A stretch of 64,000 nt of DNA from Bartonella sp. 220B (GCF_026930205.1 NZ_JANHOI010000003.1:62001-126000), one strand, 5' to 3'; positions 17,394-30,075 are shown, numbered from the stretch's first letter. The notes: generated from the letters alone by a model not told the origin. Made by a program: numbers and translations.

Positions 17394-19730
17394 ATGAATA
17401 ATTTTCTTGATCACATACCTTTTTTTGAAGAAGATGGCTCTCTACCCTCCAATGAAAAGAGCTCTGGAGTCCCTATTCACATTGGAAGAATAAAAGAAAA
17501 AACGCAATGTAATGCCGATTATTTAGAACAACTCAATCCAGAACAGCGACAAGCCGTCATGAATACAGAAGGACCTCTTTTGGTTCTTGCGGGTGCTGGT
17601 ACGGGAAAAACACGCGTTTTAACGACCCGCATTTCTCATATTTTGCACTCCGGTCTAGCCTCTCCTAAGCAGATACTTGCTGTAACTTTCACCAACAAAG
17701 CAGCACGCGAAATGAAAATGCGTATTGGTGCATTTATTGGTGAAATTGTTGAAGGCATGCCTTGGCTTGGAACTTTTCATTCCACCGGTGCAAAAATTTT
17801 GCGCCGCCATGCAGAACTTGTTGATTTAAAAAGCAACTTTACAATTCTTGATAGCGATGATGTCCTTCGACTTTTAAAACAGCTTATTCAAGCTGAAGGA
17901 TTGGACGACAAACGTTGGCCCGCACGAAGTTTTGCAATGATGATTGATTCTTGGAAAAATCAAGGACTTTCACCAGAACGCATTTCAGAAAGTGATGCCC
18001 ATTCCTTTGGAAACGGCATGGGACGTAAACTTTACCGCAGCTATCAGGAGAGATTAAAAACTCTTAATGCTTGTGATTTCGGTGATCTTCTGCTTCATTC
18101 AATTTCTATCTTTCAACATAATCCAGATATTCTTCGCGAATATCACTCTAAATTTCGTTATATTCTTGTAGATGAATATCAAGATACCAATACAGCACAA
18201 TATCTTTGGCTTCGCCTTTTAGCACAACAATCCAAAGGACAACATGTAAACCTTTGTTGTGTTGGTGATGATGACCAATCTATTTACGGGTGGCGCGGTG
18301 CTCAAGTCGATAATATATTGCGTTTTGAAAAAGATTTTCCTCCTGCAAAAATTATTCGTTTAGAATGCAATTATCGCTCAACATCACACATTCTCAAAAC
18401 GGCTTCTCATCTCATTTCTCATAACCAAGAAAGGCTCAGAAAAACACTTTTTTCTCATCAAATAAAGACTGAAGAAGAAAAAGTAAAAATTCATGCTGCA
18501 TGGGATTCAGGAGAGGAAGCACGGGCAATTGGAGAAGAAATTGAACGCGCCCAACAAAATGGTCATTCATTAAATCATATGGCTATATTAGTGCGTGCAT
18601 CATTCCAGATGCGTGAATTTGAAGATCGTTTTGTAACGCTTGGTCTTAACTACCGCGTCATTGGTGGCCCACGCTTTTATGAACGAATGGAAATACGTGA
18701 TGCCATGGCTTATTTACGCGTTGTTGTCCAACCAGCAGATGACTTAGCTTTTGAACGCATTATCAACACACCTAAACGCGGCTTAGGAGATGCAACCCTA
18801 CGCACCCTTTATGAGAGTGCTCGTGCACGCACTATTCCTCTTTTTTCTGCTGCAGCTGCAATCATTGAAACGGACGAACTAAAACCCAAAGCACGCAGTG
18901 CTTTGCGAAGCATTATTGAAGACTTTCGTCGCTGGCAAAATATGCTGCCATACACCCCCCACAGAGAACTTGCTGAAACAATTCTTGAAGATTCAGGCTA
19001 CACAGCTATGTGGCAAGAAGATCGCTCACCAGAAGCACCAACACGGCTAGAAAATCTCAAAGAAATGATCCGCTCTATGGAACAATTTGAAAGCCTTCAC
19101 AGCTTTTTAGAACATGTTGCCCTCGTGATGGATGCTGAAAATAATGAAAACACCGATGCAGTCAACATTATGACACTTCATTCTGCAAAAGGGCTTGAAT
19201 TTGAAACCGTTTTTCTGCCAGGTTGGGAAGAAGGACTCTTTCCCCACCAGCGCTCATTGGATGAAGGTGGTCGTTTAGGATTAGAAGAAGAACGGCGACT
19301 CGCTTATGTAGGTCTGACAAGAGCAAAAAAACATTTGCATATATGGTTTGTCTCTAATCGAAAAGTTCATGGTCTTTGGCAACCTGCACTTCCCTCCCGT
19401 TTCCTAGATGAATTACCAGCAGAACACATAGAAGTTGTAGAAATGGGAACATCTTATGGCGGTTATGGAAAATCCTCTTTTAAAGATCATAATTCCTTTT
19501 ACAATGATTATGCTCCATTAAGACAAAAGCGTATACAAAAGAACATTGAAGGAAAAGTCATCGTTCAACCCGTTGCTGAAACTCCTTCAAACTTTTCAAT
19601 CAATGATCGGATTTTTCATATAAAGTTTGGTTATGGTCGTATCACAGCAATAGATGACCATAAATTAACCATTATGTTTGAAAAAGCCGGAGAAAAGCGT
19701 GTACTCGACAATTTTGTAAGCAAGGCTTAA
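17394..19730 (+). CDS. uvrD: UvrD/PcrA-like superfamily 1 DNA helicase
   Basis: ATP-dependent 3'-5' DNA helicase of nucleotide excision and mismatch repair. The 778-aa product shows all SF1 motifs: Q motif around LNPEQRQAV (47-55), Walker A AGAGTGKT (66-73), motif II DEYQDTN (260-266), motif III GDDDQSIYGWRGA (291-303), NYRS, a motif V LHSAKGLEFE, and motif VI YVGLTRAKKHL. The frame is open upstream to 17247, overlapping the previous gene, but the ATG at 17394 gives an N-terminus of normal family length. A KOW-like FGYGRITAID segment closes the C-terminus, as in UvrD/PcrA. Confidence 0.93.
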   Translation: MNNFLDHIPFFEEDGSLPSNEKSSGVPIHIGRIKEKTQCNADYLEQLNPEQRQAVMNTEGPLLVLAGAGTGKTRVLTTRISHILHSGLASPKQILAVTFTNKAAREMKMRIGAFIGEIVEGMPWLGTFHSTGAKILRRHAELVDLKSNFTILDSDDVLRLLKQLIQAEGLDDKRWPARSFAMMIDSWKNQGLSPERISESDAHSFGNGMGRKLYRSYQERLKTLNACDFGDLLLHSISIFQHNPDILREYHSKFRYILVDEYQDTNTAQYLWLRLLAQQSKGQHVNLCCVGDDDQSIYGWRGAQVDNILRFEKDFPPAKIIRLECNYRSTSHILKTASHLISHNQERLRKTLFSHQIKTEEEKVKIHAAWDSGEEARAIGEEIERAQQNGHSLNHMAILVRASFQMREFEDRFVTLGLNYRVIGGPRFYERMEIRDAMAYLRVVVQPADDLAFERIINTPKRGLGDATLRTLYESARARTIPLFSAAAAIIETDELKPKARSALRSIIEDFRRWQNMLPYTPHRELAETILEDSGYTAMWQEDRSPEAPTRLENLKEMIRSMEQFESLHSFLEHVALVMDAENNENTDAVNIMTLHSAKGLEFETVFLPGWEEGLFPHQRSLDEGGRLGLEEERRLAYVGLTRAKKHLHIWFVSNRKVHGLWQPALPSRFLDELPAEHIEVVEMGTSYGGYGKSSFKDHNSFYNDYAPLRQKRIQKNIEGKVIVQPVAETPSNFSINDRIFHIKFGYGRITAIDDHKLTIMFEKAGEKRVLDNFVSKA

Positions 19731-19789
19731 TGAAACATAATAAAATCATCTTTCCCAACAAAGTACCCTTTTTCATTTTATCTTGAACC

Positions 19790-20419
19790 TTACTTCCATT
19801 TTTCAATAAAAACCTCGATGGGAAGGTTTTGCATATCGGGTAATGCATTGTAAATTTTATCAAGGGGCCAATTCCACCAAGCCATTTCCAAAAGTGCCTG
19901 AATGACATTATCAGAAAAACGCATACGCAACCGCTTTGCAGGAACGCCAGTAACAATCGTATAAGGTAAAATATCTTTTGTGACAACAGCGTTAGCACCA
20001 ATGATAGCACCATGTTCAATTGTTACCCCAGGCATAATAACCGCACCATATCCAATCCATACATCATGCCCAATGCTAACACGTTTTGCACAACGTCTTT
20101 CACGAAAGGAACTCTCCAACGGCATATAGCGGAAATATTCATTAGGACGATATGTTACTTTATGCGTGGAAAGGCGTTCTATGGGATGCTCTAGTGCATT
20201 GATACAGACATGAGATGCAATAGAACAAAAACGCCCAATATCGCTATAAATAGCTTCACTGTTACGCTCAAAATAAGAAAAATCTCCAACGCTTACATCT
20301 CGCAAAACGACCCTCTCATTGATTTCTACATAGCGTCCCAATTTACAACCATGCAGCCGTGCTGTGGTGTGAATACGAGGCTCGCTCTTATGGAATCGAA
20401 GATCTGTCTCAATATCCAT
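19790..20419 (-). CDS. Hexapeptide-repeat acyltransferase of the phosphonate-associated type
   Basis: A 209-aa left-handed beta-helix acyltransferase, shown by repeats such as IGHDVWIGYGAVIMPGV and IEHGAIIGANAVVTKDI. The C-terminus (MAWWNWPLDKIYNALPDMQ) and overall length fit the family often found in phosphonate-utilisation clusters (TIGR03308 as I remember it) better than chloramphenicol acetyltransferases. No phn genes accompany it here, so the acceptor substrate is unknown. Start set at the ATG at 20419; the open frame reaches 20491. It is convergent with uvrD and divergent from sco1. Confidence 0.75.
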   Translation of the reverse strand: MDIETDLRFHKSEPRIHTTARLHGCKLGRYVEINERVVLRDVSVGDFSYFERNSEAIYSDIGRFCSIASHVCINALEHPIERLSTHKVTYRPNEYFRYMPLESSFRERRCAKRVSIGHDVWIGYGAVIMPGVTIEHGAIIGANAVVTKDILPYTIVTGVPAKRLRMRFSDNVIQALLEMAWWNWPLDKIYNALPDMQNLPIEVFIEKWK

Positions 20420-20559
20420 TTCTCTTTCACCAATTGTTTGTCCGTAAATAACATGAAAAAACATACCGACAAACAAAACAAAATCAACCATGAAACAGAG
20501 ATTGCAAAGTTAATCAGCCAATGTTACAATTTTTTTAATCCACCTAAGAAAGTCAGACT

Positions 20560-21141
20560 ATGAAAAATGTAATACGCATCTTCGGGCTAACAATCATATT
20601 TCTTGCAGGCATTTTTATTTACGATGCGTTGAGAAATAAACCCTTGGGGGATGATTTTATACTCACTGATTCCAATGGAAAAACGATCACTGAAGTTGAT
20701 ATTCGAAGCCAGCCTTCAATTATCTTTTTTGGTTTCACCATGTGCCCTGAAAGCTGCCCTACCACATTGATCAATCTTGATCGATGGCTAACCGCCCTTG
20801 GCCCAAAAGCTGATAAATTAGGAATATGGTTTGTTACTGTTGACCCTGAACGTGACACACCAGAAGTCCTTCATAATTACCTCAGTAATTTTAACAATAA
20901 AATTATTGGTATTAGTGGAGATCCTGAAAAAGTTCATAAAATGGTGGATTCTTTTAATATCGTTGCTGAAAAAGTACCAGGAACAGATGGAAACTACACT
21001 TATAACCACACAGCAGCGATTTTTTTACTAAAAAAAGGCGGAAAGCTTGCTGGCGTTATTCCTTATGACACCAAAGAAAGCGATCCTGAAATAAAAGACA
21101 ATATCGCTATTGAACAGTTAAAAAAACTCGTCTCAAACTAA
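20560..21141 (+). CDS. SCO1/SenC family copper chaperone
   Basis: Membrane-anchored thioredoxin-fold protein that delivers copper to, or reduces, the CuA site of cytochrome c oxidase. In the 193-aa product residues 5-21 form the membrane anchor; the metal site is Cys62-x3-Cys66 (CPESC) with the distal His150 in NYTYNHTA. VTVDPERDTP (about 93-101) is the hallmark SCO segment. The plus-strand run sco1-prmA-pepP has short spacers (28 and 17 bp), suggesting co-transcription. Confidence 0.92.
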   Translation: MKNVIRIFGLTIIFLAGIFIYDALRNKPLGDDFILTDSNGKTITEVDIRSQPSIIFFGFTMCPESCPTTLINLDRWLTALGPKADKLGIWFVTVDPERDTPEVLHNYLSNFNNKIIGISGDPEKVHKMVDSFNIVAEKVPGTDGNYTYNHTAAIFLLKKGGKLAGVIPYDTKESDPEIKDNIAIEQLKKLVSN

Positions 21142-21169
21142 ATAAAAGCCGACTCAAAGAAAGAACAGA

Positions 21170-22039
21170 ATGTCACAGCAAATTCGTCTGTATTATACTG
21201 CTTCTAAAAATGAAGCAGAGCGGTCCTACACATTTATGGAAAGAGCCTTTGAAGACGAAGGATATCCTCTCGCTCTTACCGAGATCGATGAAAAAAATGC
21301 TGTATATGAACTCTCTCTTTATGTAGATAAAGAAAGCTTAGAGAATGCTTCCAAACAATTTGCGAACATTCTTTCTATAGATCCTGAAAAAATTAACCGT
21401 GAAATTTTGCCCAATATTGACTGGGTTAAACAAAGCCTTGAAGGACTAACACCTGTGCATGCTGGCCCTTTTTTTGTACATGGAAGCCATAACCGAAACG
21501 ATATTCCAGCTCATGTTTTGCCTATTGAAATTGAAGCTAATCAAGCTTTTGGTACCGGACATCATGGAACAACAGCTGGTTGTTTGGAAATGATTGCCAA
21601 AGTGATGCAACACGAAAATCCCAAAAATGTTCTTGATCTTGGTACTGGTAGCGGTGTACTCGCCATCGGCATTGCAATGCTCAAACCTGTTTGCGTACTT
21701 GCATCTGATATTGATCCCATTGCGATTCAAGTCGCACAGCACAATATCGAACTCAATGGCGTAAAGGAATATATTACAGCTGTTACAGCAACGGGTTTTT
21801 CCCATGATAAAATTGCATCACAAGCCCCCTTTGATCTTATCGTTGCCAATATCCTTGCTAATCCGCTTATTGAACTTGCACAAGAAATGGTAAAAGCACT
21901 CCAAAAAGGTGGATCACTGATACTGTCTGGAATTCTTGAAGAACAACACGCCCATGTGTTGGAAGCCTATATAAAGCAGGGTTTAAAACATATTGAAACA
22001 TACCACCGTCAAGGATGGGTTACGATACATCTGAAATAA
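21170..22039 (+). CDS. prmA: Ribosomal protein L11 methyltransferase
   Basis: SAM-dependent trimethylation of ribosomal protein L11. The product is 289 aa, the usual size. The N-terminal substrate-recognition domain (1-115) is followed by NQAFGTGHHGTT (124-135), the SAM motif LDLGTGSG (155-162), and a catalytic-domain NPPY-equivalent, VANILANPL, typical of PrmA. It starts after AAAGAAAG and ends 17 bp before the aminopeptidase start. Confidence 0.93.
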   Translation: MSQQIRLYYTASKNEAERSYTFMERAFEDEGYPLALTEIDEKNAVYELSLYVDKESLENASKQFANILSIDPEKINREILPNIDWVKQSLEGLTPVHAGPFFVHGSHNRNDIPAHVLPIEIEANQAFGTGHHGTTAGCLEMIAKVMQHENPKNVLDLGTGSGVLAIGIAMLKPVCVLASDIDPIAIQVAQHNIELNGVKEYITAVTATGFSHDKIASQAPFDLIVANILANPLIELAQEMVKALQKGGSLILSGILEEQHAHVLEAYIKQGLKHIETYHRQGWVTIHLK

Positions 22040-22056
22040 ATGAAAAGGACGTTGTT

Positions 22057-23883
22057 ATGTATCAATCTTTTGAGGCAACAACAAATCCAGCCCACGCTGC
22101 AGAGCGCATTTCCTCTCTTCGTAAAGAACTTGATCGCCTCGGACTAGATGGCTTTCTTGTTCCGCGTAGCGATGAACATCAAGGAGAATATGTTCCCCCA
22201 CATGCACAACGTCTTAGCTGGCTTACTGGCTTTACTGGTTCATCGGGGACTGCACTCATTTTAAAAAACAAAGCCATTATATTCACAGATGGGCGCTATA
22301 CACTCCAAGTCCGTCAACAAACTGATCCGCACATTTTTGACTATGAAGACCTCGTAACTTGCTCCCCCTCACAATGGCTTGAAAAAAATGGGCAAAAACT
22401 TTCTATTGGCTTTGATCCATGGCTCCACACCATCACTGCCACCGATACATTGAGAAACGCATTAGAAACTAAAGCAGGTGGAAAACTTGTCGCAGTTCAA
22501 CAAAATCTCATTGACCTTATCTGGCATGATCAACCACAATTGCCACAATCTGCTCTATCAATTCATCCTCTCAAATATGCAGGATGCGATACAAATGAAA
22601 AGCTAACCTTCATTCAGCAAAATATCAAGCAAGCCAATGCAGATGCTTTTATTTTCACAGACCCCTCCTCTATTGCATGGACATTCAATATACGTGGCAA
22701 TGATGTGTCCAATACACCTTTTGTCCTCTGCTTTGCTCTCATTCCTATCGAAGAAACACCTATTTTGTTTCTTAACAGCAAAAAAATGGGTATAGAGCAG
22801 AAACAATATCTAGAGCGCTATGCAAAATTATATGAACCAGAACAACTTATTGCAAAAATAAAAGATTATATTCAAAAAGGGACAGTTTTTGCTTTAGATC
22901 CACGGCTAACATGCGAAAAATTACGCACCGTTATTGAACAACAAGGGGGGTCTTTCCTTACGCTTACGGATCCCGCTGCTCTACCACGTGCCATTAAAAA
23001 TAGCACAGAACTAAAGGGGGCACGTAAAGCGCACTTGCGTGATGGTGTAGCTCTTACTCGTTTTTTTTCTTGGTTAGATAAACAAACACCAGGCACAATG
23101 AGTGAAATTTCTGCTGCTCAAAAATTAGAAGAATTTCGCAGAATAACAGCAAAGGAAATGGGAGAAAAACTTGAAGATCTCTCTTTTGATACAATCTCAG
23201 CAGTAGGGGCAAATGGTGCTATTGTCCATTATCGTGTAACAACCCAAACAAATAAAAAGCTCAATGCTGGTGAACTTTATCTTATTGATTCAGGTGGACA
23301 ATATCGTGATGGCACAACAGATGTTACACGCACAGTAGCAATTGGCAACATTGGAGAAGAAGAAAAACGTTGTTTCACTCTTGTTCTCAAAGGCATGATT
23401 GCACTTTCAACTGCATGCTTTCCAAAAGGAACACGCGGACAAGATCTTGATAGTCTCGCACGTATCGCCTTATGGAAAGCAGGTTTTGATTATGCCCATG
23501 GCACTGGTCATGGAGTTGGATCTTATCTTTCTGTTCATGAAGGACCACAAAATATTTCGCGCAATGGGTCCGAAGAATTACTCCCCGGAATGATTATTTC
23601 TAATGAACCTGGATATTACCGTGAAGGCGTTTTTGGTATTCGTATTGAAAATTTACTCATTGTAAAACCAGCACAAAAAATGAATGGTGGAGAGATAGAA
23701 ATGCTCTCGTTTGAAACACTTACAAATTGTCCCATTGATCGGCGCTTAATTCTTCCAGAGCTTTTGACACGAGAAGAACGGCAATGGCTTAATGATTACC
23801 ATGCACATGTTTATCAGGTTAACGCGCCTTATTTAAATGAAGAAGATAAAAAATGGGCAAAAGAAGCAACAATGCCTCTTTAA
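22057..23883 (+). CDS. pepP: Xaa-Pro aminopeptidase (M24B metallopeptidase)
   Basis: Removes an N-terminal residue before proline. It is a 608-aa three-domain M24B form, longer than E. coli PepP (about 440 aa) and like eukaryotic-type aminopeptidase P. The dimetal ligands can be followed: Asp411 (LIDSGGQY), Asp422 (GTTDVTR), His485 (GTGHGVG), Glu517 (SNEPGYY) and Glu531 (IRIENL). Two creatinase-like N-terminal domains occupy about 10-315. The ATG at 22057 has AAGGA upstream; the frame is open to 22015 inside prmA. The gene symbol is by function; orthology to E. coli pepP is loose. Confidence 0.88.
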   Translation: MYQSFEATTNPAHAAERISSLRKELDRLGLDGFLVPRSDEHQGEYVPPHAQRLSWLTGFTGSSGTALILKNKAIIFTDGRYTLQVRQQTDPHIFDYEDLVTCSPSQWLEKNGQKLSIGFDPWLHTITATDTLRNALETKAGGKLVAVQQNLIDLIWHDQPQLPQSALSIHPLKYAGCDTNEKLTFIQQNIKQANADAFIFTDPSSIAWTFNIRGNDVSNTPFVLCFALIPIEETPILFLNSKKMGIEQKQYLERYAKLYEPEQLIAKIKDYIQKGTVFALDPRLTCEKLRTVIEQQGGSFLTLTDPAALPRAIKNSTELKGARKAHLRDGVALTRFFSWLDKQTPGTMSEISAAQKLEEFRRITAKEMGEKLEDLSFDTISAVGANGAIVHYRVTTQTNKKLNAGELYLIDSGGQYRDGTTDVTRTVAIGNIGEEEKRCFTLVLKGMIALSTACFPKGTRGQDLDSLARIALWKAGFDYAHGTGHGVGSYLSVHEGPQNISRNGSEELLPGMIISNEPGYYREGVFGIRIENLLIVKPAQKMNGGEIEMLSFETLTNCPIDRRLILPELLTREERQWLNDYHAHVYQVNAPYLNEEDKKWAKEATMPL

Positions 23884-24219
23884 ATGAAGAAGCACAAACA
23901 TCTTCTTCCTCTTCTTACAGAACACTGTACCTTTTCTTTATGAAAGAATAACCTGTATGCTGTCAGGAAATACAAAAAATATTTCTCTAAAATACTTCAA
24001 GTGTTTTCGCTAGTAATGCTAACTTAGGTGAAATAACGGGGAATACACTTGCAAGTGGGAGTGCTTTAACACCTATCCTCGACCACCTCAAGATGATTAC
24101 ATCCTTCCTTTTCCTTAGAAATTTTTATTATATCATCGCCCTGAAGAACAATGTTTTAACAGCACTAAAGAGAACGATAAAGATGCATGAATTCTCATCA
24201 TACTTGAAGCATCCCTTTC
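23884..24219. other. Intergenic region between pepP and ligA (convergent)
   Basis: About 336 bases with no credible coding frame and no clear hairpin terminator for either convergent neighbour. Nothing else recognised. Confidence 0.5.
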
Positions 24220-26394
<2,175 letters not shown>

Positions 26395-26470
26395 TTATGG
26401 GCCATAGCCATAAGGTTCTCAACTCTTCTGCAAAATAGAACCTCAATGAACACATGTGCGTCAATTCTAT

Positions 26471-28132
26471 CTATGTGAGAAGCTTTTGAGCAGCTGCACG
26501 CGCCTCTTGAGTAATCTGTTCTCCTGCTAACATGCGGGCAATTTCTTCTGCACGCTCATGCTCCTCCATTTTATGCACCCCTGTCATAAAACGCCCTTTA
26601 TCATTACTTTCAACCTTTGAAATAAGAAAATGACTATGCGCTTTGGAGGCTACCTGTGGCGCATGTGTAATAGCAAAAACCTGCACAGTTTTTGATAAAC
26701 GCTGTAATCGTTGTCCAATGGCAGCGGCAACAGCTCCCCCAACCCCCGTATCAATTTCATCAAAAATCAATGTGGGAGCTGATCCACGATCAGACAAAAC
26801 AACTTTTAACGCTAATAAAAAACGAGACAGTTCACCACCGGAAGCCACACTAAGCATTGGTCCTGCTCGTGTTCCAGGATTTGTCCGAACCCAATATTCA
26901 ATACGATCTATCCCTTCTGCACTTCGTTTTTCAGCATCACTTTGTATTTCAACAAGAAACTCTGCTTTTTCCAATTTTAATGCCGGCAATTCAGCCATAA
27001 CACTTTCAGACAAATACTTTGCTGCTTCTCGACGCTTTACAGACAATGTTTGTGCTAATATATCGTAATTTTTTTGTGCTTCCCGTGCCTCATGCTCTAA
27101 ACGCGTTAATGTAGCTTGCGCCTCCTCAAAATCAGCAAGCTCCGCATCCATTTTATCATGCAACGAAACCAATTCATCCACAGGAACCTGATATTTACGA
27201 GAAAAACCACGAAGAGCGAAAAGACGCTCTTCTATCCGTTCTAATTCACCGCTATCAAAATCTAACGCTCGCATTGCAGCCTCGATCCCTTCTTGCGCTG
27301 TTGCAAGTGCATGTAATGCTTCATCAATAGATTTCACCACAGGTGTAATGAGCTCTTGCGCTTCAGGGATTTTCCGCTCCAAACGCCTTACCAAATTAGA
27401 AAGGACAGGAATTGGTGATTTAGAACCACTCAAGAGGTCATCAGCCTCCTTAATATCTGTCGCTATTTTCTCTAATTTAAGCATATCCGCACGACGAAGA
27501 GATAAAGCCTCTTCTTCACCAACTTGAAAATCAAGTTTTTCAAGTTCTTCCACACACGCACGAAGATAATCAGCCTCACGCACTGCATTTTCTACTTTAC
27601 TACGCTGTTGTTGCAAACGCTCTTCAAATTCACGCCATACCCGATAAGATTGGCGTAAATTTTCTGCTTCATCTTCAAGCCCTCCAAAAGCATCTAATAA
27701 CTGGCGATGTGTTGCCACATCAACAAGAGCACGATCATCATGTTGTCCGTGGATTTCAACCAACAGACGACCAACACACCGCATAAAGGCTACACTCGCA
27801 ACCTGATCATTGATAAAAACACGACTACGACCATCACTTGATTGCACACGTCGCAAAATAATATCACCCTCATCATCAAAACCATTGTCACGGAGAAAAT
27901 GGCGTGCAGGGTGTGCAACAGGAACATCAAAGACAGCCGTCACCTGCCCTTGTGCTGAACCATGACGCACAAGCGAAGCGTCACCACGCCCACCAAGAGC
28001 AAGCGACAAAGCATCAAGGAGAATAGACTTCCCAGCACCCGTTTCTCCAGTCAAAACCGATAAACCCGCTGTGAAATGAATATCAAGCGTTTCGATCAAA
28101 ACAATATTATGAATCGAAAGCTGTATCAGCAT
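26471..28132 (-). CDS. recN: DNA repair protein RecN
   Basis: SMC-like ATPase needed for double-strand break repair. In the 553-aa product the Walker A GETGAGKS is at residues 29-36, a coiled-coil central region runs about 155-370, and the ABC signature LSVASGGELSRF and Walker B LIFDEIDTGVGG are in the C-terminal half. It starts 6 nt after the bamD stop and is therefore co-transcribed. Confidence 0.95.
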   Translation of the reverse strand: MLIQLSIHNIVLIETLDIHFTAGLSVLTGETGAGKSILLDALSLALGGRGDASLVRHGSAQGQVTAVFDVPVAHPARHFLRDNGFDDEGDIILRRVQSSDGRSRVFINDQVASVAFMRCVGRLLVEIHGQHDDRALVDVATHRQLLDAFGGLEDEAENLRQSYRVWREFEERLQQQRSKVENAVREADYLRACVEELEKLDFQVGEEEALSLRRADMLKLEKIATDIKEADDLLSGSKSPIPVLSNLVRRLERKIPEAQELITPVVKSIDEALHALATAQEGIEAAMRALDFDSGELERIEERLFALRGFSRKYQVPVDELVSLHDKMDAELADFEEAQATLTRLEHEAREAQKNYDILAQTLSVKRREAAKYLSESVMAELPALKLEKAEFLVEIQSDAEKRSAEGIDRIEYWVRTNPGTRAGPMLSVASGGELSRFLLALKVVLSDRGSAPTLIFDEIDTGVGGAVAAAIGQRLQRLSKTVQVFAITHAPQVASKAHSHFLISKVESNDKGRFMTGVHKMEEHERAEEIARMLAGEQITQEARAAAQKLLT

Positions 28133-28138
28133 GTAAAA

Positions 28139-29032
28139 TCAACGTGCCTTATTCTCACCACCACTTAAAGCATGAGAAATCCAAGAAGATTTATGCTCCT
28201 GTGGAGATATGCTATTCTTTTGCAATAAATTATAAGAAAACTGATACCACTCACTTTTAGGATAATTCCGTCCCAAAATAGCTGCTGCTGTTTGTGCTTC
28301 TGCAGTTAGTCCAAGAGCAAGATTAACTTCCGTCAAGCGAAAAAGCGCTTCTTCAATTTGATTTGTATCGGAATATTCTTCAACCACCGTACGAAATCTT
28401 CTACTTGCAGCAAGATAGCGCCGCCCTTCTTCATAATAACGGCCAACCTGCATTTCTTTACCAGCCAACTGCTCTCGACCAAAACGTATTTTCGCTTTAG
28501 CATCTTCAACATACTCAGAATGCGGATAGCGCTCTATAAGAAGCTGCATAGCAGCAATAGCACGTTTCGTATCGCGTTGATCTCGTGTAACATCTGCAAT
28601 CCGACGGAAAGAAGAAAGCCCAATAATATAATAAGCATACGCAGAATCATCTGATCCTGGATAAAGAGTAATATAGCGCTGAGCCATGCTAATCGAATCA
28701 TCATACTTACCAAGTCGATAATTTGTAAAAGCACCCATCACTAAGGATTTACGTCCCCAGTCAGTATAAGCATACTGTTTTTCAATCGTAAGGAACTTTT
28801 TCGATGCATCCCCAAGTCGTCCACTATTAAGGCTCGCAAGTGCCTGATTATATAAAACATTAGGTGGATCCATTTTTAAAACATATGCAGAAGGATCAAG
28901 GGTATTCTTTTCTTTAAATAAACAACCTGCTAATATGCAAGTGCTCCCCAAAAGCATAACCCCCAATACCTTGCGTACAATATTAGATTTTCTATATGCC
29001 AAATTTTCAATACATCTATAAGATCTTATCAT
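28139..29032 (-). CDS. bamD: Outer membrane assembly lipoprotein BamD
   Basis: Essential lipoprotein of the BAM complex that inserts beta-barrel proteins. The 297-aa precursor has a lipoprotein signal ending LAGC (Cys37), then a chain of TPR-like helices (about 55-270) with the typical YNQAL, YPGSD and RYPHSEY turns. The N-terminal extension before the hydrophobic part (about 20 residues) is long; internal starts are possible. It lies between lpxC (170 bp upstream) and recN (6 bp downstream). Confidence 0.92.
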   Translation of the reverse strand: MIRSYRCIENLAYRKSNIVRKVLGVMLLGSTCILAGCLFKEKNTLDPSAYVLKMDPPNVLYNQALASLNSGRLGDASKKFLTIEKQYAYTDWGRKSLVMGAFTNYRLGKYDDSISMAQRYITLYPGSDDSAYAYYIIGLSSFRRIADVTRDQRDTKRAIAAMQLLIERYPHSEYVEDAKAKIRFGREQLAGKEMQVGRYYEEGRRYLAASRRFRTVVEEYSDTNQIEEALFRLTEVNLALGLTAEAQTAAAILGRNYPKSEWYQFSYNLLQKNSISPQEHKSSWISHALSGGENKAR

Positions 29033-29202
29033 AGTTTTCCCGGCCTCCAGAGAATATCACCTTGTAGCAAAAGTTATTTATTAAAAATTTTTATACCATA
29101 TCACTTTAAAATCCACTAACCAATTTAGTGGCTTAGGTCAATCATCCCCTTAAAAATCAAATCAACCATAAGAAAATCTTTTCAATCTTTCTCTCACGTC
29201 AC

Positions 29203-30075
29203 CTATAAGTAACTTTCTTCGTAACACGATTCGTCTGCCAAAACAGCTTTTACCAATTGCGAATTAATCCTATGCCCACTACAATAGGAGCGAAATAATC
29301 CAATAAAAGGTGCTCCAAGTAAAGCAGTGTCACCAATCGCATCAAGCATTTTATGTCGCACACATTCATTCTTCCAATAAGTCCCCTCTGGATTCATGAT
29401 TTTATCATCAAGGCCGATAACAAGAGAGTTTTCCAAAGAAGCGCCTCTCCCTTTTCCAGAAGCCCGTAATTTTTCCACGTCTTTGACAAAACCAAAAGTG
29501 CGCGCACGGGATAAATCATCTCGAAATCCCTTTGTCGTAAGATCAAAAATGAAGTGTTGCTTACCAATAGCAGAAGAAGGAAAAGAAATCGTAATATCAA
29601 AACGACGCCCATTAAACGGTAGAAACTCTGCAACACCACTCTCAACTTCAACGCGCAGTGGCTTTTTTATAATGAAATAGGAACGCAACGCATTCTGCTG
29701 TACAATGCCAACTTCTTCAAAAGCTTGACAATACTGCCATGCAGAACCATCCAAAATAGGTATTTCATGACTTAACACTTCGATAATAAGATTATCCAAA
29801 TTATACGCAGCAATTGCAGCCATCAAATGTTCGATTGTTTCAATTCTGTATTCTCCATGCCCAAGCACTGTTGATAATTGAGTCGCTCCCGTTTGCGATG
29901 CATGCGCTTGAAATATTTGATCTTTTTCTCCCAACCCACAACGCTTAAAAACAATACCACATCCCGCCTCAGCCGGCTGAATCTTCACCACAGATAGACA
30001 CCCACTGTGAACACCATAACCCTTAAATGTCACAGCTTTTTTAAGGGTAGATTGATATTTTTGCACAAAATTCAT
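29203..30075 (-). CDS. lpxC: UDP-3-O-acyl-N-acetylglucosamine deacetylase
   Basis: Zinc enzyme of the committed step of lipid A synthesis. In the 290-aa product the zinc ligands read His83 (ETIEHLMAA), His241 and Asp245 (RHKMLDAIGD), with the general-acid His268 near the C-terminus. The start is the ATG at 30075, directly after an in-frame GTG at 30078. It lies downstream of ftsZ but is separated from it by a hairpin terminator, so it may have its own promoter. Confidence 0.94.
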   Translation of the reverse strand: MNFVQKYQSTLKKAVTFKGYGVHSGCLSVVKIQPAEAGCGIVFKRCGLGEKDQIFQAHASQTGATQLSTVLGHGEYRIETIEHLMAAIAAYNLDNLIIEVLSHEIPILDGSAWQYCQAFEEVGIVQQNALRSYFIIKKPLRVEVESGVAEFLPFNGRRFDITISFPSSAIGKQHFIFDLTTKGFRDDLSRARTFGFVKDVEKLRASGKGRGASLENSLVIGLDDKIMNPEGTYWKNECVRHKMLDAIGDTALLGAPFIGLFRSYCSGHRINSQLVKAVLADESCYEESYL

